From: Arcobacter siniprincipis
GTDB lineage: Bacteria; Campylobacterota; Campylobacteria; Campylobacterales; Arcobacteraceae
Assembly: GCF_048571125.1 (NCBI RefSeq)
Contig: NZ_CP182343.1
Location: 2,542,001 to 2,606,000 of the forward strand
Direction: 5' to 3'
DNA: 64,000 nt
Below the pieces are notes generated by a model. It saw only the letters and a program-made list of their open reading frames with translations, had not been told where the DNA came from and did no database searches. The translations under genes were made by a program, and so were the position numbers. Shown here piece after piece: positions 18,537 to 26,176 of this stretch; position 1 is the stretch's first letter, and the number at the start of each line of letters is the position of its first letter.

Positions 18537-19303
18537 TGTTCCAACCTATCAAAGAAATTTTCTTTTTCTAATATATTCTTTTGTTCCGTTGCAGAAACAA
18601 ATCTTATTTCAACTCTTCTATTTTCAACTGCATTTTCACTTTTGGGCCTATAAGAACTGTATGCAGAAACTTTCAATTGAGAAGGATCAATACGATTTTT
18701 AATTAATTCTTTTACAACTGAAATAGCTCTTAGTGCAGAAATATCCCAACCATCTCTTGGTATAGTATCACTTTTGAAATTACTTCTATCTGTATATCCT
18801 ATAATTTCTATATCAAATGTTTGAGGCATAGTTCTAATTACCCTTGCAATTTTAGAAATAAAATTCTTTGCTGACCTATTTGACAAGTTATATTCTCCTT
18901 CATTAAACATAATTGAAGAAGGAATATCTAAGGTAAACTCATTATTACCCTCAGTAATTTGTACTTGCTCACTTTGAGTTGAAACTTGTTCATTAATCTC
19001 TTGAGCAATTTGACTCATCTCATCGGCAGCTGCTGCTGTATCTTGTGCATTACTATCTGCATCATTTGATGCCTCTTTTGAGGTATTAGTTGATTCATCT
19101 CTTTTTACTGTATCTTGTGTTTGATCTAAAAAGCCCATAGCTTTTCTCATTATATCAAAATACTCTTCTACTTTCTTTTTATCCATCACGGCCATAGACA
19201 ATAAAAGAATAAAAAAAGTAAGCAACAAAGACATTAAATCACCAAATTGTACTAACCAACCTGGCAAACATTTTGGGCAATCAGGACACTTTTTTTCAGC
19301 CAT
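18533..19303 (-). CDS. motB: Flagellar stator protein MotB (PomB-like)
   Basis: This is the stator B subunit. The N-terminus CPDCPKCLPGW is followed by a single membrane helix (about 17-42) containing the ion-binding aspartate D22 in FGDLMSLLLTFF. A low-complexity plug/linker spans about 65-120, and an OmpA-like peptidoglycan-binding domain spans about 125-245 (EIIGYTDRSNF; ISALRAISVVKEL). The Cys/Pro-rich start and LPGWLVQFGDLMSLL resemble Vibrio PomB more than E. coli MotB. The start is ATG, 12 nt after motA, and the stop overlaps flgJ. Confidence 0.94.
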   Translation of the reverse strand: MAEKKCPDCPKCLPGWLVQFGDLMSLLLTFFILLLSMAVMDKKKVEEYFDIMRKAMGFLDQTQDTVKRDESTNTSKEASNDADSNAQDTAAAADEMSQIAQEINEQVSTQSEQVQITEGNNEFTLDIPSSIMFNEGEYNLSNRSAKNFISKIARVIRTMPQTFDIEIIGYTDRSNFKSDTIPRDGWDISALRAISVVKELIKNRIDPSQLKVSAYSSYRPKSENAVENRRVEIRFVSATEQKNILEKENFFDRLEQ

Positions 19304-19315
19304 TATTATACTTTA

Positions 19316-20071
19316 TCATTGAGGTGATTCAACTAAGATTGCATTTAATTTCATCTTTATATTACCAATTGACTCTTCTGCTGCAATCATTGAAGTACCA
19401 GTAATTATTACTTCGCATGCTGTTACTTCAGTTTTATGTTTCTGATCTAATTTTGACTCAATTAATCCAGCTATTAAAGTACCAATTAATGCACCATACA
19501 GTGTTGTAATCAAGGCAACTGCCATTGCAGGACCAACTGCTGCAGGATCAGAAAGGTTAGCAAGCATAGCAACAAGACCAACAAGTGTTCCAATCATACC
19601 CATAGAACCTGCGGTTCCACCAATATTTGAAAAAACACCTATTAATGAAGTATGTCTTTTATCCATATGCTCTAACTTTAGCTCTAACAAAGGTACTAAT
19701 ACATCAGGCTTAGTACCATCTACAAGCAATTGAAATGCCTCTTTAAAAAAAGCATTTGATTCACTTAAAACTTTTTGTTCTATTTGCATAACACCATGTT
19801 TTTTTACTTCAGTTGCATAAAAAATGATTTTTTCAATCAATTCAGGAAGTGGCTCAACTTTCGATTCATTCATAGCAATTTTAAATCCAGCACCAACTCT
19901 TTTTAATTCACTTGGTTGAAATTGCCCTGCAGTTACAGCAATAGTTCCCCCAAATACAATGGCAACAGAAGGGATATCAATGTATGGACCAAAGCCAACT
20001 CCCCCTAATATAATTGCAAGAGCAATTAGAGCCCAACCAGCAGCTAATCCTCCAACCGTAGTTTTATCCAT
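19316..20071 (-). CDS. motA: Flagellar stator protein MotA (PomA-like)
   Basis: This is the stator A subunit: four membrane helices (about 8-25, 32-50, 155-175 and 182-205) and a cytoplasmic loop with charged residues contacting FliG (VKKHG near 89-93; ELKLEHMDKRH near 130-140). The third and fourth helices (MGMIGTLVGLVAML; GPAMAVALITTLYGALI) closely match the sodium-type PomA pattern. Threonines T162 and T190 stand where PomA has T158 and T186. The start is ATG, 3 nt after fliY. Sodium use is inference from these residues. Confidence 0.95.
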   Translation of the reverse strand: MDKTTVGGLAAGWALIALAIILGGVGFGPYIDIPSVAIVFGGTIAVTAGQFQPSELKRVGAGFKIAMNESKVEPLPELIEKIIFYATEVKKHGVMQIEQKVLSESNAFFKEAFQLLVDGTKPDVLVPLLELKLEHMDKRHTSLIGVFSNIGGTAGSMGMIGTLVGLVAMLANLSDPAAVGPAMAVALITTLYGALIGTLIAGLIESKLDQKHKTEVTACEVIITGTSMIAAEESIGNIKMKLNAILVESPQ

Positions 20072-20074
20072 ATC

Positions 20075-20959
20075 TTATCCTAATCCTAATTGACTTAATC
20101 GTGATGAATCATTTCCAATATTCTTAATTTTTAAACCAAATTTCCCTTCAACAATAACTGCTTCACCTTCTCCAATTTTAATTCCATTTACCAAAATATC
20201 TAATGGTTCATTTACCATTTGTTCTAATTCTATAATCTCACCAACATCCCATTTTAAGATGTCTTTTAACAAAAATAATTTTGTTCCAAGTCTAACACTC
20301 AGTTTTAATTTTATGTCAAAAAGAAGTTTAAGATTTTTTGAGGATTCATCAGATAATAAAGAATCAATATTACCAGAAGTAGGTAAAGATGAATAATTTT
20401 GAGAAGAACTATTTTCATCACTTGAAGTACTGCTTGTCTCTTTTCCTGTTATTTCTGAAAGAAAAGGAAGTATAACATCATCAAAAGATATAATAACCTC
20501 AGATATTTTATTATCTAAATTCAGTTTAAAGGAATAAGTATTTTCATCATTATTTTTTCCATTACATTCAATGATTTTTGAACCAAGAACTTCATGCTTA
20601 AGTCCTGAGATATCAGGAAAACCTTGAGCATTAACTGATGTTGAAATACTTCCACATATATTAGAGACTATCTCATTTATTGCATCTGTTATTTCATCAT
20701 CAATGTGTTCTTTTAAATCTCCTGTTCCACCAAGCATTAAATATTCAAATCTTGCGGCACTAGAAGTTGGAATAAAAAAGTTCCAAGTTGATGAAGTATT
20801 TTTAAATTCAAATTTAACATCAATCTCAACACATTGAGAAGAATCAACTTTTGAAAAGTCAGCTTTTTCAACATTTTCACATTTGGTCGGTTGAGAGAGT
20901 AATTGTTCCAGAGTATTAGATAGCTCATCTCTTAAAATATTTGATAAATCTGATGCCAA
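20075..20959 (-). CDS. fliY: Flagellar motor switch phosphatase-like protein FliY
   Basis: FliY combines a CheC-like N-terminal region with a C-terminal FliN/SpoA domain. Here the first about 170 residues show a degenerate CheC-like layout (DDEITDAINEIVSNICGSISTSVN near 85-108). A Ser-rich linker spans about 172-200, followed by a SpoA domain (about 208-285: KLKLSVRLGTKLFLLKDIL, then GEIIELEQ, then EPLDILVNGIKIGEGEAVIV). It forms part of the C ring. No FliM-type EIDALL peptide is seen at the N-terminus, unlike Bacillus FliY. It starts with TTG behind AAGG; 13 nt upstream is flaG-like and 3 nt downstream motA. Confidence 0.9.
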   Translation of the reverse strand: MASDLSNILRDELSNTLEQLLSQPTKCENVEKADFSKVDSSQCVEIDVKFEFKNTSSTWNFFIPTSSAARFEYLMLGGTGDLKEHIDDEITDAINEIVSNICGSISTSVNAQGFPDISGLKHEVLGSKIIECNGKNNDENTYSFKLNLDNKISEVIISFDDVILPFLSEITGKETSSTSSDENSSSQNYSSLPTSGNIDSLLSDESSKNLKLLFDIKLKLSVRLGTKLFLLKDILKWDVGEIIELEQMVNEPLDILVNGIKIGEGEAVIVEGKFGLKIKNIGNDSSRLSQLGLG

Positions 20960-20972
20960 AGCTAAACCTTAA

Positions 20973-21290
20973 TTAATTATTTTTATCTAAATTATCTACT
21001 AACTCATGTAAATGAGCTTTTACTTTCATCATATCTTCTGTTGGATATTTAAATTCAGCATTACCTCTTGTAACTTTTACAAAAAAGTCTTGTGTATCTT
21101 TATTGTAACCAAATTTTACATTATCCAAAACAACTTCATTTATCTTTTCGCTTTGTTCGTTTGTTTTGGCATTTTTATATTTTTCATCAGGAACAATCTT
21201 ATCTTTTTCATCAACTTCTTGTACTTTCTGAATCTTAACATCATAATTTGCTTTTGCAGCGTCGATTTCAGGTAATCTACCAATTTCCAT
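20973..21290 (-). CDS. FlaG-family-like small protein
   Basis: The protein has 105 residues with a polar, variable N-terminus and a C-terminal segment at about 53-100 (VKFGYNKDTQDFFVKVTRGN, then KYPTEDMMKVKAHL). This follows the FlaG pattern of 'L-x-F-x-x-x-x-x-T-x-x-F/V-V-K-V ... P-x-E-x-M'. FlaG proteins influence filament length in Campylobacter. The start is ATG behind AGGAG. It is the first gene of the 21-kb downstream operon; a candidate -10 box lies 30 nt upstream. Similarity is limited to the short C-terminal block. Confidence 0.55.
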   Translation of the reverse strand: MEIGRLPEIDAAKANYDVKIQKVQEVDEKDKIVPDEKYKNAKTNEQSEKINEVVLDNVKFGYNKDTQDFFVKVTRGNAEFKYPTEDMMKVKAHLHELVDNLDKNN

Positions 21291-21320
21291 AGCTTCTCCT
21301 TTATCAATTCATTTTAAAAT

Positions 21321-21326
21321 ATTATA
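21321..21326 (-). promoter_or_regulatory. Candidate -10 box of the flaG-fliY-motAB... operon
   Basis: The minus strand reads TTTTTTAGATATAATATTTT, with TATAAT at this position, 30 nt before the flaG-like ATG. The spacer of 63 nt to the PflB-like gene is the only gap over 22 nt between 69 and 23342. No clear -35 is seen, which is common in Campylobacterota. Confidence 0.5.
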
Positions 21327-21353
21327 TCTAAAAAAATTTAAATTAATAAAAAA

Positions 21354-23342
21354 TTAGAGACTTTCTAAAAATTTATCAAATCCTTCTATCTTAAAATCTA
21401 TCATATCATCTAAATAAGGCTTTAAAAAAAATTGTTTAGCACTACTTATTTTTAACTCTTGAATTAATTGTACACCTGTTAAGAAATCTGCACCACTATC
21501 TTTTAGTAAACCTTTTATTAAAGAGATTTGAACAGAGGCATCGTTGTATCTATTATCATCTAAATAAGAAGCAACTACCAAATACATAGTATATTTATCT
21601 TCAAGTTTATACTCACTTTGTAAAGTTTCTATAAGGTTTAAGGCCTTTTTAGGATAACCATCATGCAATAGTTTTAAAGCTTTAGTTCTTAAGTAAGTTG
21701 GTGTAATATTGCTTTGCATACTAAAATCTGCTTTGTTAAATAATCCCAAAGCTTTTAATAAATCAACATAATATTGAGTAATTAATATTGAACCATCAAG
21801 AAAATTATTATTTATTTTTAAAGGAACAGTATCTTGTAATCTTGAAAAATAAGTAAAATCATTTTCATTTTCTCGTTTTATAACTTCTTTTAGTAAAAAA
21901 GTAAGTGGTTCTTTAAAATTATCTTTTATTAATGGATCATCTAAAGTTGCAGTACCTTCATTAAACTTAGGTAAGAAATTTAAAGCTTTATAAAAAATCG
22001 TTTTTGCATAGTGTTTTGGTTCTGTTGAAGTTCCAATCTTATCATTAATTATTAAATTATAAATTTTTTGCCCAAAATATTGATACATTCCTTTTTTCAA
22101 TTTAATATTTGTATCTAAATAATCCTTGTCAGCAATTGTAGTATTAGAACGAATTGCAGTTATTAGTGTCATTGCAGAATATAATTTATTCCCAGGATTA
22201 AGTTTGGTTGCCTGTTCAAAGTATTTTAACGCATTATAAAAATCATCTATTTGGGCATAAGATAATGCTAAGTTATAATAAATATATGACTTGGTATCTT
22301 TATTTAACATTTTTTTTAGTTCAGCAACTTTTTGTATTGGATCTTTTTTTATAAGTTTTAAAAATGAAGCATTATAAGAAATCATATCATCTAAATTATC
22401 TAAACTACTTTTATCTTTAAATATAAAACCTTTTGTAGAGTCATACATAATTTCTTCATTATCTGAGAAAATATATGGTGCAAAATAATAAATAAAATCA
22501 ATCTTTCTATTTAAATCAAATTTTGTAATAAATTTAAAATACTCATCTGGTGTATATTTATTTTTATTAAAAAACATTTTAAGTTCTAACTCTTTATTAG
22601 CTTCAAATGATGACTTTCTTGCTTGTATCAAATCTAAGTTATCATTTAGTTTTTCTAAGTTATTTGATTTTAAATTACTAAAAACCATAAACCATAATAT
22701 TTTATCTTTTTTATCCAAATTAACATTATTTTCATAAGCTTTTCTTAGTAACAAGTCAGCTTTTTCATAATCTTTTAACTTAATTAACAATAAGCCTTTT
22801 TTAAAATCAGAAGCATAATCCATTGTATCTAAAAGAGAGAGTGCCATTTTATAATCTTTTAAAATTATAAAAGTATCAGCAATCAATCTTTTAGCATGTT
22901 CTGATAAATCTTTTTTTGTTTTAGCCAATTGAATAATTTTCTTTAAAAATTTTTGATTATCTGAAATTAAATATAAATAATAACAAGCAGACATATAAGA
23001 ATAAGTATCTTCAGTAATAGCAGCATCATGAGAGTAAATTCTCTCTAAATATACTTTTGCATTATGAATAGAGTTTAATTTATAATATGCTATACCTATG
23101 TTTAAATATGATGGTATTTTTAAGAATTTAGAAGTATCTTTTAAAATATCTATAGCTTTTAAATATTCACCTTTTTCTAAAAGAAGAACAGCATTGTTAA
23201 ATTCTACTTGTTGAGATAACATTTTTTGATTTTTTTTTAAATCTTTGTATTTAAATAAAACATCAGGCTGTGATTCTAATTTTGAGATATCTTCATCTGC
23301 AAATAAGTTAAATTGAAAAATAATAATTAGGGAAAAAAGCAA
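21354..23342 (-). CDS. PflB-like periplasmic TPR protein (probable motor disk / stator scaffold)
   Basis: This is a secreted or membrane-anchored protein made of helical repeats. TPR-like units are visible near residues 45-110, 170-215 and 345-395 (for example IYYNLALSYAQIDDFYNALKYFEQATKLNPGN). Campylobacter PflB is a TPR motor protein that recruits stators; the conserved ATKLNPGNKLYSAMTL-like stretch and position in the flagellar block make this the best guess. It lacks a long N-terminal membrane region. The first standard start is TTG at 23342, but that gives a signal peptide without positive charges. An ATT at 23372-23370, six bases after AGGAG, would add IKLAITRKKG and restore a normal signal peptide. 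Confidence 0.55.
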   Translation of the reverse strand: MLFSLIIIFQFNLFADEDISKLESQPDVLFKYKDLKKNQKMLSQQVEFNNAVLLLEKGEYLKAIDILKDTSKFLKIPSYLNIGIAYYKLNSIHNAKVYLERIYSHDAAITEDTYSYMSACYYLYLISDNQKFLKKIIQLAKTKKDLSEHAKRLIADTFIILKDYKMALSLLDTMDYASDFKKGLLLIKLKDYEKADLLLRKAYENNVNLDKKDKILWFMVFSNLKSNNLEKLNDNLDLIQARKSSFEANKELELKMFFNKNKYTPDEYFKFITKFDLNRKIDFIYYFAPYIFSDNEEIMYDSTKGFIFKDKSSLDNLDDMISYNASFLKLIKKDPIQKVAELKKMLNKDTKSYIYYNLALSYAQIDDFYNALKYFEQATKLNPGNKLYSAMTLITAIRSNTTIADKDYLDTNIKLKKGMYQYFGQKIYNLIINDKIGTSTEPKHYAKTIFYKALNFLPKFNEGTATLDDPLIKDNFKEPLTFLLKEVIKRENENDFTYFSRLQDTVPLKINNNFLDGSILITQYYVDLLKALGLFNKADFSMQSNITPTYLRTKALKLLHDGYPKKALNLIETLQSEYKLEDKYTMYLVVASYLDDNRYNDASVQISLIKGLLKDSGADFLTGVQLIQELKISSAKQFFLKPYLDDMIDFKIEGFDKFLESL

Positions 23343-23384
23343 ACCCTTTTTTCTAGTAATAGCTAATTTAATAACAGGCTCCTA

Positions 23385-23714
23385 TTAAATCATAGTATTA
23401 ACTTGAGCATAGAGCTCTTCTGACCTCTTCTTAAGTTTATCAAGTTGATGTTTTAAGTCATTATTTTCAAGTTTTGCAGCTCTTAAATCATTTCTTGCAA
23501 CAGAAAGATTATTTTCTGTATTTTTTATTGCATCATCTTGTGCAATAACTTGTTTATTATATCTTTCCATCAATTGCGTATATTTATTTTTTTCCTCTTC
23601 TAAAACATTCTTTTCTTCATTAATTTTTACATATAATGATTTATATACATTTGTTGTAGAAAAATAGTATAAAAGCATTACTAATAAAAACAAAATCAAT
23701 AAAAAATTTTCCAA
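23385..23714 (-). CDS. Small membrane-anchored coiled-coil protein
   Basis: This 109-residue protein has a single N-terminal membrane helix (about 4-18, LLILFLLVMLLYYF) followed by a long heptad-rich coiled coil (about 25-105). I do not recognise it. It starts with TTG behind GAGGG and ends 12 nt before the probable ATT start of the PflB-like gene, so the two are likely translated together. The neighbourhood suggests a partner of that TPR protein. It could supply the membrane anchor that the shorter PflB-like protein lacks. Confidence 0.7.
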   Translation of the reverse strand: MENFLLILFLLVMLLYYFSTTNVYKSLYVKINEEKNVLEEEKNKYTQLMERYNKQVIAQDDAIKNTENNLSVARNDLRAAKLENNDLKHQLDKLKKRSEELYAQVNTMI

Positions 23715-23729
23715 ATTTACCCTCTTTAA

Positions 23730-23757
23730 AAAATAGATAGAGAAATCTATCTATTTT
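23730..23757 (-). terminator. Hairpin with T-run after flgE
   Basis: An 11-bp perfect stem (AAAATAGATAG / CTATCTATTTT) with a 6-nt loop is followed on the minus strand by an unbroken TTTTTT. It lies 6 nt beyond the flgE stop and its T-run ends about 11 nt before the next start codon. Confidence 0.75.
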
Positions 23758-23762
23758 ATTTA

Positions 23763-26099
23763 TTATCGTTTTAACTGAATCAGTGTTGTTAGCAGTGCAT
23801 CTGCAGTTGTAATTGATTTAGCATTTGCCTCAAATGCCCTTTGAAATACCATTAAGTTTACTAAACTTTCACTTAAATTTGCGGTACTTAACTCTAGATT
23901 TTTACCTAAAATAGTAGCTGTTCTATCATTATTTATATTAAATGTTGGTTCACCACTTTGAGTAGTTTTTGCCAAAAGGTTATCTCCCATTGGATCTAAT
24001 CCTCTTTCATTATTAAACAATGCAATAGAAACTTGTCCAATAGCAAACTCTGCTCCATCTTGTTTCATTATAATTAAACCTGCATCATTAACTGAAAACT
24101 CACCAAAGCCGGAATCTGATATGCCAAGGGTATCAAGCCTCAATTGTAAAGAATCTTGAGAAGAAGTTTGATCAAGAGTAGTTTTGATTTCTAAAAACTC
24201 TGCACCTGTACCTTTACGACCAGAAGCATCAGCATTTTTGTCAATACCACCTGCAAGTTTATTTATAGTTAAATTAGCTGGATAAACTGCACCACCTGAA
24301 GTTTGTTCAATAATTAAACTTCCATTAACAACAATTGCATTATATGGAGTTGAAACTGTTCTTCCACTAGCATTAGTTGCGGTATTCTTAGCAAATAAAT
24401 CATTTAGTTTTCCAGCAAGAGTATCTAAGTCTCTAGGTGAATTTATACTTCCCCCTGTAGCACTTATTCCACTTATAACAGTACCATCACCTAAAGTTAT
24501 ATCAGGAATAGTTATAGAAAAACTAGTTTGCCCATTTGCCAAAATAGCATCAGTTCCTGAAAAAGTATAATTTGTCCCACTAGCTGCTGTTGTATAAGTT
24601 GCTCCATTAGCAAATAATTCCGTACTAAATTCTACATCATACTCTCTTGCCTCAATAACAAGTGATCCATTGATATTTTTAGCTGTAAAGTATTTATTAA
24701 AATTAGCAACTGAAACTGATGAACCTGAAGTAAGATTTGAAATAACACTATCTATATCTGTTGTTGGATCAACACTAATTGCAGAACCGAAATTAATAGT
24801 TTTTTCTAAATCTTTATCATATACACTAAAATCAAAAGTGTATGAATCTGAACCATTAAGATTTAACTCTTCCATTGTGAAAACATCTCTTTGATTACCG
24901 CTAATAGCTTTAGCTAAAGCTTCTCTAGCACTTTGTAAACCACCAAGACCAGTACCTTTTTGAACATTTGTTGCACTTGTTGTTTCATTAAAAGACCCAT
25001 AAACATAAGAACCAGAATACTCTCCAACTTCAGTAATCTTAAACTCTTGCCCAGGAATCATTGATTCTATTTCAATCATTCCATGTAAAACATCTAAATC
25101 TTTTGTAGATTTTGTAAAAGTATCAAAAGATTCAAAAGAATCTACAGCACTACCAGTTTCTGTGGTTCCAGTGATATCTTGATCAGTAACCGTATAAGCT
25201 ACATATCCTGTTTCATCAGAAATTTTATCAGCCAATGCTTTGTATGTTGCTATTTGACTAGCTTCTACTTCTGTTAACATTCTACTTCCATCATCAGACA
25301 TTCTTGCAGGTTTAGCCTCATATTTTTGTTCTATCTTTGAACCATCAATATAAACATATATAGTGTCTGACTCTTTACTTAAATCAGTTCCAAGAAAATT
25401 AATTTGAGTTTTTTGAGCAATAGCACTTTGTGAAGGACCATCAGGATTAGCTTGATATTCAGTTAATGCATCTGAATAATTTTTAATCAACGCTTTTACA
25501 TCATCTACTTTTTGTGATTCTGATTTAAGTCCATACCCAGAATAAACAGTAGATATATCTCCTTTAGCAGTTTGAGAATAGTCTGTAGCTTTTGCAGTAT
25601 ATGTTTCAACTGATTTATTAAGATTTATTATTTTTGATGTCAAGAGTTCTGTATATGCACTTGTAAAAACATTAATATTAGGATTAGTTGATAATCTATC
25701 TTGTTCACTAATAGGACTCATTGCCCAACCTTGAACTTCATTCCCTGCTGCATCTTGTAAGGTTCCATTATCACCCATTCTAAAGTTACCAGCTCTTGTA
25801 TAATAAGTTTCACTAGTACCAGTTGAGCTTTTATTACTTACAGTAAAAAAACCACTTCCTGATAATGCCATATCAAAATTAACTCCTGTAGATTTAAATC
25901 CACCTTGAGTATAAAGTTTTTCAGCATCTAGAACTTTAGCACCTTTTCCTATTTTGTCTTGATACATTTGGTCAGCAAAAGAGATTCTTGATGATTTGTA
26001 ACCTATTGTATTAACATTCGCAATATTATGTGACTCATTGTCTAAAGCTTTTTGTTGTGCTGATAGACCTGAAATTCCTGTCCATAGTGCTCCAATCAT
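23763..26099 (-). CDS. flgE: Flagellar hook protein FlgE (long form)
   Basis: This is the hook subunit. The N-terminus (SHNIANVNTIGYK at about 22-34) and C-terminus (LSESLVNLMVFQRAFEANAK, then ADALLTTLIQLKR) are the D0 helices of the rod/hook family. The 778-residue length with large, Ser/Thr/Gly-rich middle domains is typical of campylobacterial FlgE. It is preceded by AAAAGGAT and an ATG at 26099, and ends in a hairpin terminator. A second, shorter hook-type gene lies immediately upstream. I take this longer one to be the main structural hook protein. Confidence 0.9.
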   Translation of the reverse strand: MIGALWTGISGLSAQQKALDNESHNIANVNTIGYKSSRISFADQMYQDKIGKGAKVLDAEKLYTQGGFKSTGVNFDMALSGSGFFTVSNKSSTGTSETYYTRAGNFRMGDNGTLQDAAGNEVQGWAMSPISEQDRLSTNPNINVFTSAYTELLTSKIINLNKSVETYTAKATDYSQTAKGDISTVYSGYGLKSESQKVDDVKALIKNYSDALTEYQANPDGPSQSAIAQKTQINFLGTDLSKESDTIYVYIDGSKIEQKYEAKPARMSDDGSRMLTEVEASQIATYKALADKISDETGYVAYTVTDQDITGTTETGSAVDSFESFDTFTKSTKDLDVLHGMIEIESMIPGQEFKITEVGEYSGSYVYGSFNETTSATNVQKGTGLGGLQSAREALAKAISGNQRDVFTMEELNLNGSDSYTFDFSVYDKDLEKTINFGSAISVDPTTDIDSVISNLTSGSSVSVANFNKYFTAKNINGSLVIEAREYDVEFSTELFANGATYTTAASGTNYTFSGTDAILANGQTSFSITIPDITLGDGTVISGISATGGSINSPRDLDTLAGKLNDLFAKNTATNASGRTVSTPYNAIVVNGSLIIEQTSGGAVYPANLTINKLAGGIDKNADASGRKGTGAEFLEIKTTLDQTSSQDSLQLRLDTLGISDSGFGEFSVNDAGLIIMKQDGAEFAIGQVSIALFNNERGLDPMGDNLLAKTTQSGEPTFNINNDRTATILGKNLELSTANLSESLVNLMVFQRAFEANAKSITTADALLTTLIQLKR

Positions 26100-26118
26100 G
26101 GCTTATCCTTTTAGATAA

Positions 26119-26124
26119 ATTATA
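26119..26124 (-). promoter_or_regulatory. Candidate -10 box upstream of flgE
   Basis: The minus strand reads TGTTTATAATTTATC with TATAAT here, 20 nt before the flgE ATG, so any leader would be very short. It overlaps the foot of a small hairpin, which makes the call uncertain. Confidence 0.3.
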
Positions 26125-26170
26125 AACATTTTATGTTTATTAATTAATACTTCTTAAGTACTAATTAATA
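26122..26170. other. Two adjacent hairpins between the tandem hook genes
   Basis: An 8-bp stem (ATAAACAT/ATGTTTAT, loop 3 nt, 26122-26140) abuts a 15-bp stem with one mismatch (26138-26152 against 26156-26170, loop 3 nt). They share three bases, so both may not form at once. Neither has a T-run in the minus direction. They fill most of the 77-nt spacer and may control mRNA stability or relative expression of the two hook genes. Confidence 0.6.
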
Positions 26171-26176
26171 GACATC

